Of a stretch of 50,595 bases of DNA, positions 35,966 to 44,936 are shown one piece after another. The notes under the pieces are model-generated. The model had not been told where the DNA came from and ran no database searches. It saw only the letters and a list, made by a program, of their open reading frames with translations. Source of the stretch: Physcocola sp002396385. Lineage in GTDB: Bacteria; Bacteroidota; Bacteroidia; Bacteroidales; Paludibacteraceae. The number at the start of each line of letters is the position of its first letter. Position 1 is the first letter of the stretch. A program made the position numbers and the translations under genes. Where the stretch lies: positions 1 through 50,595 of the forward strand of contig CAMNDM010000025.1 in the NCBI GenBank assembly GCA_946535435.1. Direction: 5' to 3'.

Positions 35966-38559
35966 AAAGAGTTGTATTTCTTTTAACCTCAATATGCCTG
36001 TGCTTGTTCCTCTATGCCCAGAAATCGATTATATTCCACTTGGGCACATTAGGCACAGAGATATTCCAAATATCGGAAACAGACACCATCCGCTTTAAAA
36101 ATGGGAAAGTTACAGTAGAGGGGAACGGCAAAAACTGGTCTCACGACATAGCAGGTATCGACAGCGCAACCTTCAGCCTTGGTATGGGCGACACCGTCTT
36201 CATCACCTACCAAGATGGAACAGCCACGGTTCTGAATCCGTACGGAGAAGACTTGGTAGAGACACACGTCGATGGAGCGGCAGTAAGCATCTTGTCTCAT
36301 GCAGACAAGAAAGGTATAGTGTACTATTTGTCTGGTTCGTCGACAGATGGATCTTTCGACTTCACCCCCGATAGAGGATTCACGCTGGTTTTCGACAACC
36401 TGTCGCTATCGGGTAAAAACGCGCCTATAGTCATAAACAAAGGCGCTGACGATGAATCGTATGCGGCAAATCTGCATTTAAGGGGTAAATCGTCACTCAC
36501 CGACAGTGGAGACAACACACTGAAAGCGGCTTTCTACTCAAAATCGAAATTGAAAATTGACAAAGACAGCACCGCTAACGAGGGAGAGTTAACAATCAGC
36601 GGCTTGAAACAGCACGCCATCAACTCGGCCAAGCGAATTGAACTATATGGCGGTAGGCTCGCTATAGTTCAAGCAAAAGGAGACGGAATCAACGCCGATG
36701 GTTTGGAAGTGTATGGGGGCAATCTGACCATTGAAGGCACCCAAAGCGACGGTGTTGACTGTAGCGAAATCATCAACATTGCTGCCGGAAAGGTCTCGGT
36801 TAAACTTGCGTCAGACGATGCAAAGGCACTCAAGTGCGACAGCATAATAAACATAGAAGGCGGAGAACTGGTTGCCGACATTACCGGTAAAGGTTCAAAA
36901 GCCATCAAGGCCAATATAAAAACCACATTTTCAGGAGGTTCTACACAAATAACACTTAGTGCGAAAGAGCCGTGTACAGACGATCCGAACGACTACCGCT
37001 ATAACGCCGGCGTTACCTGCGCCGGCGATGTGGAGATTTCAGGCGAAGCCAACCTTGTTATAAAAGGAGAAGGTGTAGCTGCCAAAGCTATCAACTGTGA
37101 GAAGAACGTTGCAATTGGAGGCGGTTCCTTCACGGTGGACTTAAGCGGCAAACATTACGACGAGACCGCCCACCACGACACCGTTTCGTGCATGGGCATC
37201 AAATGCGACGGGAACGTCACCATTTCTGGCGGAAAGAGCACCATAAACATTGGAGAAGCCGCTATGCTGGCCAAAGGCATCAAAACTAAAGGAGACCTGA
37301 CCATTACCGATGGTGAACTGGCGGTAACCGTAGAGGGCGGCTACTACATCACAAAAAGTTCGAACAACAACCAACAAGGTGGCGGCGGTGGCTGGAATCC
37401 ATGGGGACAGACTAGTTCGAAACCATCGTACGAGTATGCCTCAGCCAAGGCCGTAAAAGTAGAAGGGAATGTTACCATAACCGGTGGCGACAACAAACTT
37501 ACCGCAACGCAGGGTAAAGGCTTGATATGCGATGGGAACATCACACTTGGCAAAGAGGGCGGAAACGACGACGACTACGTCCTCTCGATAGCAGCCGGTA
37601 GCCGTAAAAACGAGACCTACACCATTAATGGAGGTGCCATAGAGGGAAACCGGACCAAAGCCCATGGTTCACCAAAAGGCATCAAGGCTGACAAGTCGGT
37701 GGTTATAAACAGTGGAACAGTCGACATCTATGCCTACGATACGGGTATACTGGCGCCTGAAGTCACCATCAACGGCGGTAGTATTGAAGTGAACGCTCCA
37801 TACGACCAAGGCGTCTTTGGCAAACAGAAGCTCGACATCCTGGGCGGATACTTAAAGGTGCCGGCCTCATACGAGGCGCTATCTGGCGCCATCATCACAT
37901 TCGGAGAGGAAAGCAGCACCTACGTGGTAGCTGACGACGACGCTTGGAACGCAACCGACGGCAAGGAAAGTTCTTCGGCCGTGCACATCTACGTGAACGG
38001 AGGTATCCACTACGCACAGTGTATGGGCGACGGACTGGACTCGAACGGCGATATGATTATTTCGGGAGGTATAACCGTTGTTGCACAAAGCCACTCGCTG
38101 AACTCACCTCTTGACACAGACACAGGCTGGAAGCACAAAGGAGGATTCGTGTTGGCAGTGGGAGGCAACGGAATGTTTAACGAATCGATTCCAGTAGAGT
38201 CGCAAGGACATATCTATAACAACGACCTTTCGATAGTAGCAGAGCAATATATTGTAGTTGCCAATAATGCGGGGCAGGTACTAGCCGCGCTCAAAATGCC
38301 ACTAAACCCTACCACCAACAACAAGAAGAGCGGGGCTGTATGCGCCAATAACGCAGACGTAAAAAATTACAAGTTCTACGTGGGCAACAATTTCAACGGG
38401 GCTATGGACTATTTTGACGGCCGCTTCGGATTGTACACGCCTGCACAAAACATTAATTTAAACGGCTTCACCAGCTACGAGGTCAGCACCGCTACCGGCA
38501 ACGGCAGTGCCTTCGGTGGAGGAGGCGGAGGCGGCTGGGGCGGAGGCTTCCAGTGGTAA
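35962..38559 (+). CDS. Cthe_2159/DUF4353-like beta-helix carbohydrate-binding protein
   Basis: 865 aa. Signal peptide 1-19 (ending LYAQ), a small beta module about 20-75 (FQISETDTIRF, IDSATFS), and then a long right-handed beta helix of the Cthe_2159 family: YYLSGSSTDGSF, GLKQHAINSAKRIELYGG, GDGINADGLEVYGG, SDGVDCSEIINI, SDDAKALKCDSIINIEGG. The repeated acidic GDGI/SDGV/SDDA steps bind Ca2+ in the founding member, which binds cellulose and pectic sugars. Two Gly-rich segments stand out: near residue 478 (GGGGGWNPWG) and at the very C-terminus (GGGGGGGWGGGFQW). No type IX tail is present. Translationally coupled to the short Por-tail protein, so the two may work as a pair. Confidence 0.88.
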   Translation: MKRVVFLLTSICLCLFLYAQKSIIFHLGTLGTEIFQISETDTIRFKNGKVTVEGNGKNWSHDIAGIDSATFSLGMGDTVFITYQDGTATVLNPYGEDLVETHVDGAAVSILSHADKKGIVYYLSGSSTDGSFDFTPDRGFTLVFDNLSLSGKNAPIVINKGADDESYAANLHLRGKSSLTDSGDNTLKAAFYSKSKLKIDKDSTANEGELTISGLKQHAINSAKRIELYGGRLAIVQAKGDGINADGLEVYGGNLTIEGTQSDGVDCSEIINIAAGKVSVKLASDDAKALKCDSIINIEGGELVADITGKGSKAIKANIKTTFSGGSTQITLSAKEPCTDDPNDYRYNAGVTCAGDVEISGEANLVIKGEGVAAKAINCEKNVAIGGGSFTVDLSGKHYDETAHHDTVSCMGIKCDGNVTISGGKSTINIGEAAMLAKGIKTKGDLTITDGELAVTVEGGYYITKSSNNNQQGGGGGWNPWGQTSSKPSYEYASAKAVKVEGNVTITGGDNKLTATQGKGLICDGNITLGKEGGNDDDYVLSIAAGSRKNETYTINGGAIEGNRTKAHGSPKGIKADKSVVINSGTVDIYAYDTGILAPEVTINGGSIEVNAPYDQGVFGKQKLDILGGYLKVPASYEALSGAIITFGEESSTYVVADDDAWNATDGKESSSAVHIYVNGGIHYAQCMGDGLDSNGDMIISGGITVVAQSHSLNSPLDTDTGWKHKGGFVLAVGGNGMFNESIPVESQGHIYNNDLSIVAEQYIVVANNAGQVLAALKMPLNPTTNNKKSGAVCANNADVKNYKFYVGNNFNGAMDYFDGRFGLYTPAQNINLNGFTSYEVSTATGNGSAFGGGGGGGWGGGFQW

Positions 38560-38575
38560 GTAAAGAAAGTGGAAG

Positions 38576-38610
38576 AATGGGAATGGTGAAAATCATTCCC
38601 ATTTTTTTGT
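38576..38610 (+). terminator. Terminator of the Por-tail/beta-helix operon
   Basis: AATGGGAATG pairs with CATTCCCATT (10 bp, 8-base loop), followed by TTTTT. The remaining bases up to 38813 hold nothing I can support. Confidence 0.85.
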
Positions 38611-38813
38611 GTGGGTTTTCATATAGATTGAGGATTTGGCGGAGGAATAAATCATACGTTAAAACGAGACTTTGTTTTTATAGTCAGTTTTGCGCCATTT
38701 TCAGCGAACCGTTTTTTTCCACGTACCAATGGGAACGACGAAAATATCGGCGTTCAACGGCTTTAATCGGTAAAGGCTGTATTTCGAAAGAAAATGAAAG
38801 TACAAACACTTGA

Positions 38814-40085
38814 TTATATATCCATCAACCATTTCCAAGCAGGGATAACCTCAATGGTGCCGAAAGAATCGGATATGGTTTCCTCCTCGTCAAAGGTTAC
38901 TATGATGCGGCGCTTACAGGATAGTCTCTTTGGTAGTTTCTTGAGTGCCTCCACCTCACGTTTCCGCGTTTCCTCATCACGAAGAGAGTAACTTACTTGT
39001 ATGGCCAGTTCATCATCAGGGATATAGAAATCCACTTCATACTTATCATTATAAAAGAACACATGCTCGTTGTCAGGGTCATAGCCGTATGAACGGAACA
39101 AATGCAGAGCAACGAGATTTTCCAGCAACATAGCCTCTTTGTCTATTAGGAAGAGTCCAAGTATGCCTGAATCGATAAAGTAGTATTTGCTGTTACTCTC
39201 TTTTTCAGCAAGGGTGGTCGCATAGTTTCGAAGGCGCAGTAGCAGCCATGCCTCCTCACAATAATTCACATATTTGATGGTGGTTGCCAAACTGAGTTTG
39301 CCCCCAACACTCGACATAAGATTGTTGATGCGGTTGTATGAGATAGGGCGACAAACGCTCTCTGCCATTTTTCTGACCAACACACGGATACCAGCCACAT
39401 TGGTAATCTTGTTGCGGGCGATGACGTCTCCCATATATATTTTCTGGTAGACGCTGCTTAAATAGTCATGCTTGGCAGGAAGATGTGCCGCGGCAGGCAG
39501 ACCTCCATAGTTCAGATATTCATTAAAGCAACGAACTACACGAGCACGCCCTTCGGTAGTCAACAGGTCAAGTTCATCAGTCGGCACCTCATGGGCTGAA
39601 AGGTACTCCTTGAAACTATAGGGGAAAACCTCTGTGGTGAGAAACCGTCCGCCTAGTGTGGAACTGATTTCACCAGAGAGCATCTTGGCATTCGAGCCGG
39701 TGATGTAAATTGTGTATTGGGTGTCGGCCATCCTACGGGCAAACTTATGCCAACCATCAATGTTTTGTATCTCGTCGAGAAAGAGCATAGGACGCTTTCC
39801 ATACATCTCCTGATGGCACTCCAACAACAGGTTGAAGTCACCGGCCGTAAAACCATCAAGACGCTCATCCTCAAAGTTCAGATAAAGCATATCGTTCCAC
39901 TTATGTCCTTCAGCTAGCAACTGCTGTATGCTGTGGTAGAGCATATAGGACTTTCCTGCCCAACGCACACCAACGAGAACTCTGCATGGAAATCCGTTGA
40001 GCTGAATGTTTCGAGGCTCGACGACATAACGCTCAACTTCCTGCTGGTTCTCACGAAGAATTTGTTTCAAAAGCAGTTTATCCAT
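38814..40085 (-). CDS. AAA-type ATPase with DUF4143 domain
   Basis: 423 aa. The N-terminal half is a P-loop ATPase with Walker A GVRWAGKS (residues 39-46), Walker B MLFLDE (D104, E105) and ITGSNAKML as the sensor region. The C-terminal half (about 220-400) is a DUF4143 domain with YFIDSGILGLFL, LENLVALHLF, FFYNDKYEVDFYI and AIQVSYSL, which has the residues of a PD-(D/E)xK-like fold. The family is common as single, mobile genes in Bacteroidales and has no proven role. The Walker A loop is atypical in having W-A before GKS, where RRVGKS or RRSGKS is usual. Stand-alone gene. Confidence 0.92.
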   Translation of the reverse strand: MDKLLLKQILRENQQEVERYVVEPRNIQLNGFPCRVLVGVRWAGKSYMLYHSIQQLLAEGHKWNDMLYLNFEDERLDGFTAGDFNLLLECHQEMYGKRPMLFLDEIQNIDGWHKFARRMADTQYTIYITGSNAKMLSGEISSTLGGRFLTTEVFPYSFKEYLSAHEVPTDELDLLTTEGRARVVRCFNEYLNYGGLPAAAHLPAKHDYLSSVYQKIYMGDVIARNKITNVAGIRVLVRKMAESVCRPISYNRINNLMSSVGGKLSLATTIKYVNYCEEAWLLLRLRNYATTLAEKESNSKYYFIDSGILGLFLIDKEAMLLENLVALHLFRSYGYDPDNEHVFFYNDKYEVDFYIPDDELAIQVSYSLRDEETRKREVEALKKLPKRLSCKRRIIVTFDEEETISDSFGTIEVIPAWKWLMDI

Positions 40086-40650
40086 CTTCTATTAAATTTC
40101 AATCAGCCGTTTTCACGTTCGGCAAAACAGTAGCAAGTTCCGTTTTGCCCTCGCTTAATCAAGCCGTTGTTGTTAAAACTGGCGACAAATGCACAATTTA
40201 TTTAATGACTTAACATATTTTTAGCTGATTTTATTCAATTCATTAAACAAAATCATATATTTTGTATTATTCTGACCTCTTTTGAATCTTTTTTATATGA
40301 TTAACATTTTGGTAAAAAACTATATCTTTGCGCTTTTTTGACTCGTATCAGGGCGTTTTTTACCGATAAGGAGCAGGGAATAGTTTCCCAACCCACATCC
40401 ATATAGTGTGAGGAGAAAACGCAGTATTGTGTATCAAAGTTTTATAAAAAGTTTCAAATCCAGTTTTTTTCGCTATTTCAAGGTGAGGAAACGCTTTATT
40501 TTGCACCATTTATACCTACCTTTGCCGGGAATGCGGTGAAGAGGTTAGATGACTGCACTTACGTGCAAACGCCACTCCCCATATGTAACTCAATTATACT
40601 TCTTTCGTTAAGAGGCTTCATAGCAGTCGCCCCCAGTACTCAAACAGAAC
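40086..40650. other. 565-base intergenic region with promoter-like boxes and inverted repeats
   Basis: No gene is seen. GGCAAAAC (40121-40128) and GTTTTGCC (40142-40149) form an 8-bp inverted repeat just upstream of the ATPase start. Plus-strand -7 boxes are TATCTTTG at 40323-40330 and TACCTTTG at 40517-40524. The latter would give a leader of about 120 bases before 40651. A small GGGAA/TTCCC hairpin sits at 40376-40389, and TGCAC/GTGCA lies near 40553-40566. Confidence 0.4.
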
Positions 40651-41670
40651 ATGCAAGCAACCGACATACAAAAAATGCGTTCCCTACTACAGACCAGAGA
40701 CCGCAACTTCAATATATTTGACACTTACAGCACTTATCTTGACCAATGTGCCGACTACATCACAACAGACATGGTGGCCGAAATGACTACCGAATTCCAC
40801 ATTGACGAACTGACGGTCTTCCAACTGCTGTTTGCCGCTGCGCTTGGTGTAAACGAAGAGGAGGGAGACGAAGCCCGCTACTACAACGAGCATTACATAA
40901 AGCCCTCCATCAGCCGGTTGTCTCCCGCAAAATACGCCAACAACGCTTTCTACAAGAACATCCATATACCTAACCGGCGGCACGGTCGCTGGCAACTGGG
41001 CACGGAAAGCTATAAAGCCTACGAAGCCTTTATCTGGCGTGACGTGATTTGCCAAAACAATTTGGAAGAGATACCGCAAATAGGATTTTTCAGCGAACCG
41101 TTTTCTTTTCCTGCGGTGATGGAAGACGGCAGGGAATGGATGAGTACAAAGCCTAACGAGGTGGAGACGATACAGCCGGCTGTTGACGCCTCGGCTGGAC
41201 AGATAACCGCCTTTGGCCTCGGTTTGGGCTACTTTGCCTATATGGCAAGCGAGAAAGACGAGGTGGAACACATAACAGTGGTTGAACGCGACTCTGACGC
41301 CATTGCCTTATTTGAAGAGATAACCAGGCCACAAATGCGCCATAAAGACAAGATCAGCATTGTGAGAGACGACGCATTCCACTATGCGGAAAACATACTG
41401 CCCAAGCAGAAATGCGATTTCACTTTTGTCGACCTCTGGCACGATGCCGCTGACGGTGTTGGGCTGTACACCCGTATGCGCCGGCTGGAACACTTTAGTC
41501 CGGAGACCAGATTCAGCTATTGGGTAGAGGGCACCCTGCTCAGCCACCTTCGCTGGCAACGGCTATCGGAACTGACAGACCTCTTCCAAAAGGGCGGATG
41601 CGACTACGACTACGTCCGTACCGCACTCGGGAAGGAGCAACTACGCCAGCACGTGATTTGTGGTTTATAA
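40651..41670 (+). CDS. SAM-binding methyltransferase-like protein, substrate unknown
   Basis: 339 aa, no signal peptide. The Rossmann-type SAM site is clear: TAFGLGLGYFAY (residues 187-197) as motif I, TVVERD (209-214) as the acidic ribose-binding strand end, IVRDDAF (237-243), and FTFVDLWHDAADG (257-269) as the motif IV region. The arrangement recalls spermidine-synthase-type and class I methyltransferases. An N-terminal helical domain (1-150) is not one I recognise. No substrate can be named. It is convergent with the acyltransferase gene, with only ten bases between. Confidence 0.75.
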   Translation: MQATDIQKMRSLLQTRDRNFNIFDTYSTYLDQCADYITTDMVAEMTTEFHIDELTVFQLLFAAALGVNEEEGDEARYYNEHYIKPSISRLSPAKYANNAFYKNIHIPNRRHGRWQLGTESYKAYEAFIWRDVICQNNLEEIPQIGFFSEPFSFPAVMEDGREWMSTKPNEVETIQPAVDASAGQITAFGLGLGYFAYMASEKDEVEHITVVERDSDAIALFEEITRPQMRHKDKISIVRDDAFHYAENILPKQKCDFTFVDLWHDAADGVGLYTRMRRLEHFSPETRFSYWVEGTLLSHLRWQRLSELTDLFQKGGCDYDYVRTALGKEQLRQHVICGL

Positions 41671-41680
41671 GGAGGAACGT

Positions 41681-42616
41681 CTACCTTCCCACCCGAAGCA
41701 ACCCACTCAACAAACGAACCTTTCTGAGCACAAAAAGCGTAGCCATAAGGCAGACCAACACTAACAGACTGGCCAGATAATGGTGTGGCAAATACCTGAC
41801 AGCATAATCGAAAAACGGGAAAAGAAGAACCGTATGGTACAAATAGTAGAACAACGTATACTTTCCTTCTTCCACTCCCACATTCTTTGGCATAAACAAA
41901 TAAACAGTTATAGACAAGACAAAGGCGACACACCAAGCCCCTAACTTGTAGAGCAGAACTGCCGGGGCAGGAGCAGGAACCGTTTCAAACCCCCAATAAA
42001 CCATTGGAGGTATTTTGATTGCGACAAAGTAACAGGCCACCGAACCAAACACAAACGCCAAACTATATTTACTTCCCCATTTATCTAGAACAGACAACCA
42101 TTGGTTTTCGCGACAAAGCCAGCCCACCAGAAAGAAGGGGAAGAAAGCGAGACAGCGAGACAAGGCGAAATAATTCAGATGAAAGAAACTTGGCAGCAAA
42201 GAGATGGCAAAAACCAGCGCTGTAAACCATAGGGACTTCAACACTCTTGTAGGCAGGCAATAGACAAGCGTCCTCCAATAAATCAGGCAAAGCAGGTACC
42301 ACAACGCGAACTGCGGTACAAAAATAGAATCGAATGCGGTTTTATGGTAGACACACACATTCACACAAGCAGCAACCAGGCTGAAAATCAAGAAGAGCGC
42401 CCCCAAATTGCGGTTTGCCCTGAAAAAATCTCCAGCATTCTTATCCCTGTTTGTAAAATAGCCGCTCACCATCACGAAAAGAGGCATATGGAAGGAATAA
42501 ATAAATTTGTACAAATCCCAAGGTATATCGCACCCTATATTCATAAGATGCGCATAAATCACCAATACCATCAAAAAGTATTTGATATTATCAAATACAA
42601 GAATTCTCCCATTCAT
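41681..42616 (-). CDS. Acyltransferase-3 family membrane protein
   Basis: 311 aa from MNGRILVFDNIKYFLM, preceded by the SD-like TTTAGGAAA. A longer frame from 42733 would overlap the tRNA and its terminator, so it is rejected. The N-terminus has the family pattern: FDNIKYFLMVLVIYAH with the conserved His, then FHMPLFVMVSGYF. About ten membrane segments follow, with YLYHTVLLFPF near the end. These enzymes O-acetylate or O-acylate polysaccharides or other surface molecules from the cytoplasmic face. The partner sugar is not known. Confidence 0.88.
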   Translation of the reverse strand: MNGRILVFDNIKYFLMVLVIYAHLMNIGCDIPWDLYKFIYSFHMPLFVMVSGYFTNRDKNAGDFFRANRNLGALFLIFSLVAACVNVCVYHKTAFDSIFVPQFALWYLLCLIYWRTLVYCLPTRVLKSLWFTALVFAISLLPSFFHLNYFALSRCLAFFPFFLVGWLCRENQWLSVLDKWGSKYSLAFVFGSVACYFVAIKIPPMVYWGFETVPAPAPAVLLYKLGAWCVAFVLSITVYLFMPKNVGVEEGKYTLFYYLYHTVLLFPFFDYAVRYLPHHYLASLLVLVCLMATLFVLRKVRLLSGLLRVGR

Positions 42617-42691
42617 TTTCCTAAACGACAAAAGACCTGATACGAGGCAAAACACATTCAAAAGCCATATCAGATACAACCTCAATAAAAA

Positions 42692-42718
42692 AACGTGCCA
42701 AAGAGGATTTGACACGTT
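42692..42718 (-). terminator. Terminator after tRNA-Thr
   Basis: On the minus strand AACGTG pairs with CACGTT, followed by a run of T. It sits eight bases after the tRNA 3' end and separates it from the acyltransferase gene. Confidence 0.75.
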
Positions 42719-42725
42719 AAGAAAG

Positions 42726-42798
42726 AGCCGCAAGCGGGACTCGAACCCGCGACCTACGCATTACGAATGCGGCGCTCTACCAACTGAGCTATAGCGGC
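42726..42798 (-). tRNA. tRNA-Thr (anticodon CGT)
   Basis: 73 bases without encoded CCA. On the minus strand: acceptor GCCGCTA, D arm GCTC/GAGC, anticodon arm CCGCA-TTCGTAA-TGCGT with anticodon CGT, T arm GCGGG-TTCGAGT-CCCGC. The 6-67 T-T and 27-43 C-T pairs are mismatches, as is a 27-43 pair in the E. coli CGT tRNA-Thr. It reads ACG. Confidence 0.93.
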
Positions 42799-42810
42799 CT
42801 TTTGCGAGTG

Positions 42811-42841
42811 CAAAAATAAGCGAAAAAAATGACAAAGCAAA
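42811..42841 (-). promoter_or_regulatory. tRNA-Thr promoter
   Basis: On the minus strand TTTG (42841-42838), 19 bases, then TATTTTTG (42818-42811). This is a full match to the Bacteroidota -33/-7 consensus, placed a few bases before the tRNA 5' end. Confidence 0.75.
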
Positions 42842-42854
42842 ACGGAGAAACGAA

Positions 42855-43964
42855 TTACATTTCGTTTTCTTTCATCCGTTCGGCATTTTCTGCCACAATG
42901 AGGTGGTCGACGCAATCTTGAATCTCACCGTCCATGAAAGCGGGCAGGTTGTAGATAGTATAATTGATGCGATGGTCGGTAATACGCCCCTGCGGATAGT
43001 TATACGTTCTGATTTTGGCAGACCGGTCACCGGTGCTGACCATCGTCTTACGACGCGATGCAATATCGTCGACATATTTCTGGTGCTCGCGGTCGTAAAT
43101 GTATGAGCGCAAACGGGTAAGGGCCCGTTCCTTGTTCTTCGGTTGGTCGCGGGTCTCGGTACACTCAATAAGAATTTCCTCAACCTGTCCTGTAATCGGA
43201 CTTTTCCAGGGGTAACGCAAACGTACACCCGACTCCACCTTGTTCACATTCTGACCACCGGCACCACCCGAGCGGAAAGTATCCCACTTTATAAGTCCTT
43301 CCTGTATATCGACATCGAAAGGTTGGGCTTCTGGCAGTACAGCAACCGAAGCGGCTGAAGTATGAACACGTCCCTGCGTTTCAGTAGCAGGCACACGTTG
43401 CACACGGTGCACACCACTCTCGTACTTCATTGTGCCGTAAACTTTTTCGCCAGTAACGTTAAACACGATTTCCTTATAGCCACCAGCAGTACCCTCGGTA
43501 AAACTGCTAACAGAGACCGACCAGCCCTTAATTTCACAATACTTCGAGTACATACGGAACAAGTCACCCGCAAATAGGGCCGCCTCGTCTCCACCCGTAC
43601 CGCCACGAATTTCAACAATAGCATTGCGCGCGTCTTCTGGGTCTTCCGGAATGAGGGCCAGCTTGATATCCTCCTCCATTTGTGGGAGTTTGGCATTCAG
43701 ATCAGCGAATTCAGCCTTAGCCATCTCCAACATTTCCGGATCGGTTTCCGAGCTGATAACCGCCTTCGCCTCCTCGATGTTATCAAGAGCATTCTTGTAC
43801 TGCTTTTTTAATGCGACAATACGTTCCAAATCGGAATACTCTTTGTTGAGCTTCACATACCGCTTCATATCGGCAATAACCGCCGGGTCGGTAATGAGAG
43901 TAGATATTTCCTGAAAACGGACCTCGAGGTCGGTAAGTTTGTCGAGCAATGATGTTTCGGCCAT
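42855..43964 (-). CDS. prfA: Peptide chain release factor 1
   Basis: 369 aa. RF1 recognises UAA and UAG in the ribosomal A site and triggers peptidyl-tRNA hydrolysis. The tripeptide anticodon region is PAT (residues 192-194 in RVPATETQGRVHTSA), which marks RF1 rather than RF2. The catalytic GGQ is at 236-238 (FRSGGAGGQNVNKVES), whose Gln is normally methylated. The N-terminal helical domain and the C-terminal KIRTYNYPQGRITDHR are standard. It is followed downstream by the tRNA-Thr gene with its own promoter. Confidence 0.97.
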   Translation of the reverse strand: MAETSLLDKLTDLEVRFQEISTLITDPAVIADMKRYVKLNKEYSDLERIVALKKQYKNALDNIEEAKAVISSETDPEMLEMAKAEFADLNAKLPQMEEDIKLALIPEDPEDARNAIVEIRGGTGGDEAALFAGDLFRMYSKYCEIKGWSVSVSSFTEGTAGGYKEIVFNVTGEKVYGTMKYESGVHRVQRVPATETQGRVHTSAASVAVLPEAQPFDVDIQEGLIKWDTFRSGGAGGQNVNKVESGVRLRYPWKSPITGQVEEILIECTETRDQPKNKERALTRLRSYIYDREHQKYVDDIASRRKTMVSTGDRSAKIRTYNYPQGRITDHRINYTIYNLPAFMDGEIQDCVDHLIVAENAERMKENEM

Positions 43965-43987
43965 AATACTGTTTAGTGAAATTTCCG

Positions 43988-43995
43988 CAAAGATA
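43988..43995 (-). promoter_or_regulatory. prfA promoter (-7 box)
   Basis: TATCTTTG on the minus strand, about 24 bases before the prfA start. A TTG lies 22 bases upstream. Confidence 0.55.
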
Positions 43996-44062
43996 CGAAA
44001 ATAAAAGAAGAGTTCACCAACAACAGGTCAACGCATCTGCACAGCGTTGCCCGTTTCTTGGG

Positions 44063-44446
44063 TTAGTCAATGTCGTCGTCAAAATGACGGACCATAAAAT
44101 AAAAGGCCAGCGTCAGCACAGCCAAGATAATGGACGACTGAAAGCAGAAACGCGCATCGAAATCGAGACTGTATTCAATGAAATAGCTAACCCCCGATGC
44201 CACAGCGGCAATTGCGGCCAGAATACGCGCCACATTATAGAATCTGTCGAGAACAGAAGTAAACGAACTACTGTAAACGAAGAAGTTCAACCCCATAACA
44301 GCCAGAATCCACAACAACGATATCTGGTTCAGCTGGTCATGCGACTCGTCAGTCACAACCGGAAATTTTCCTAATGCGACAAGCAGACCAGCCACCAGGA
44401 AAACCACAACACAGGCGATGCCTGTAAAAAGATTAATTTTTTTCAT
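44063..44446 (-). CDS. Small four-helix membrane protein, function unknown
   Basis: 127 aa with four hydrophobic segments, at about 5-26 (LFTGIACVVVFLVAGLL), 43-61 (SLLWILAVMGLNFFVYS), 72-91 (VARILAAIAAVASGVSYFI) and 102-119 (SIILAVLTLAFYFMV), and an acidic tail FDDDID. No family recognised. Single gene with a TATCTTTG box at 44469-44476. Confidence 0.8.
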   Translation of the reverse strand: MKKINLFTGIACVVVFLVAGLLVALGKFPVVTDESHDQLNQISLLWILAVMGLNFFVYSSSFTSVLDRFYNVARILAAIAAVASGVSYFIEYSLDFDARFCFQSSIILAVLTLAFYFMVRHFDDDID

Positions 44447-44468
44447 CGGTACATTATTTAATCACAAG

Positions 44469-44476
44469 CAAAGATA
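44469..44476 (-). promoter_or_regulatory. Promoter (-7 box) of the small membrane protein
   Basis: Minus strand TATCTTTG, about 23 bases before the 44446 start and just after the terminator of the preceding gene. Confidence 0.5.
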
Positions 44477-44485
44477 CCAAAAAAA

Positions 44486-44512
44486 GCGTGTCGGAAAGTT
44501 TATCCGACACGC
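44486..44512 (-). terminator. Terminator of the 117-aa lipoprotein gene
   Basis: Perfect 10-bp stem GCGTGTCGGA with TCCGACACGC, 7-base loop, followed on the minus strand by TTTTTTT. Confidence 0.9.
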
Positions 44513-44540
44513 CATATCGTAAAAAACCAGCAAACCGTGA

Positions 44541-44894
44541 TTAAGGGAGTTTAATATACTTCTTAGCACCAGTCTTAATGCTGATAGTCTCGTCATAGAT
44601 GTTCTTACCGTTATAAGAGACGGCAATGTGGCGGGAACCTGCCGCAACCCCGTTAGCCTGCGCAGCAGACTTGCTCTTAGCCGGAGTAGCTGTGAAATTG
44701 GTATAATTGTCGACCTTAACCTCGACCTGCTTGCCCGCATACTCGCCACCGCTTACAAAATAGACATAAGCGATATCGTCAGCACTAACGCCTCCGTTAG
44801 CATTGTTAGTAGTTGTAGAAGACTGTGATGACTTACATGCGTTAAAACAGAGAACGCTCAATGCAGCACAAAGAATAAATAATACTTTTTTCAT
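44541..44894 (-). CDS. Small lipoprotein, function unknown
   Basis: 117 aa from MKKVLFILCAALS; the longer start nine codons upstream lies at its promoter box (44919-44926). Lipobox CFNAC with Cys 20, then a Ser/Thr/Asn-rich linker and a ~85-residue beta domain (VYFVSGGEYAGKQVEVKV, RHIAVSYNGKNIYDETI) resembling short PEGA-like or other beta-sandwich domains. Monocistronic. Confidence 0.85.
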   Translation of the reverse strand: MKKVLFILCAALSVLCFNACKSSQSSTTTNNANGGVSADDIAYVYFVSGGEYAGKQVEVKVDNYTNFTATPAKSKSAAQANGVAAGSRHIAVSYNGKNIYDETISIKTGAKKYIKLP

Positions 44895-44918
44895 AACGTA
44901 GTTTAAATTTAGCCGGTG

Positions 44919-44926
44919 CAAAGTTA
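44919..44926 (-). promoter_or_regulatory. Promoter (-7 box) of the small lipoprotein gene
   Basis: TAACTTTG on the minus strand, 25 bases before the chosen start. Its position also argues against the upstream start codon. Confidence 0.5.
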
Positions 44927-44936
44927 GTAAAAAAAA

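Noticed and set aside
38560..38813. Possible small gene after the beta-helix protein (plus strand, 38553-38813)
   Set aside because: It overlaps the terminator at 38576 and shows no protein-like pattern.
42617..42733. Upstream start of the acyltransferase-3 gene
   Set aside because: It would run into the tRNA and its terminator; the start at 42616 has an SD-like sequence.
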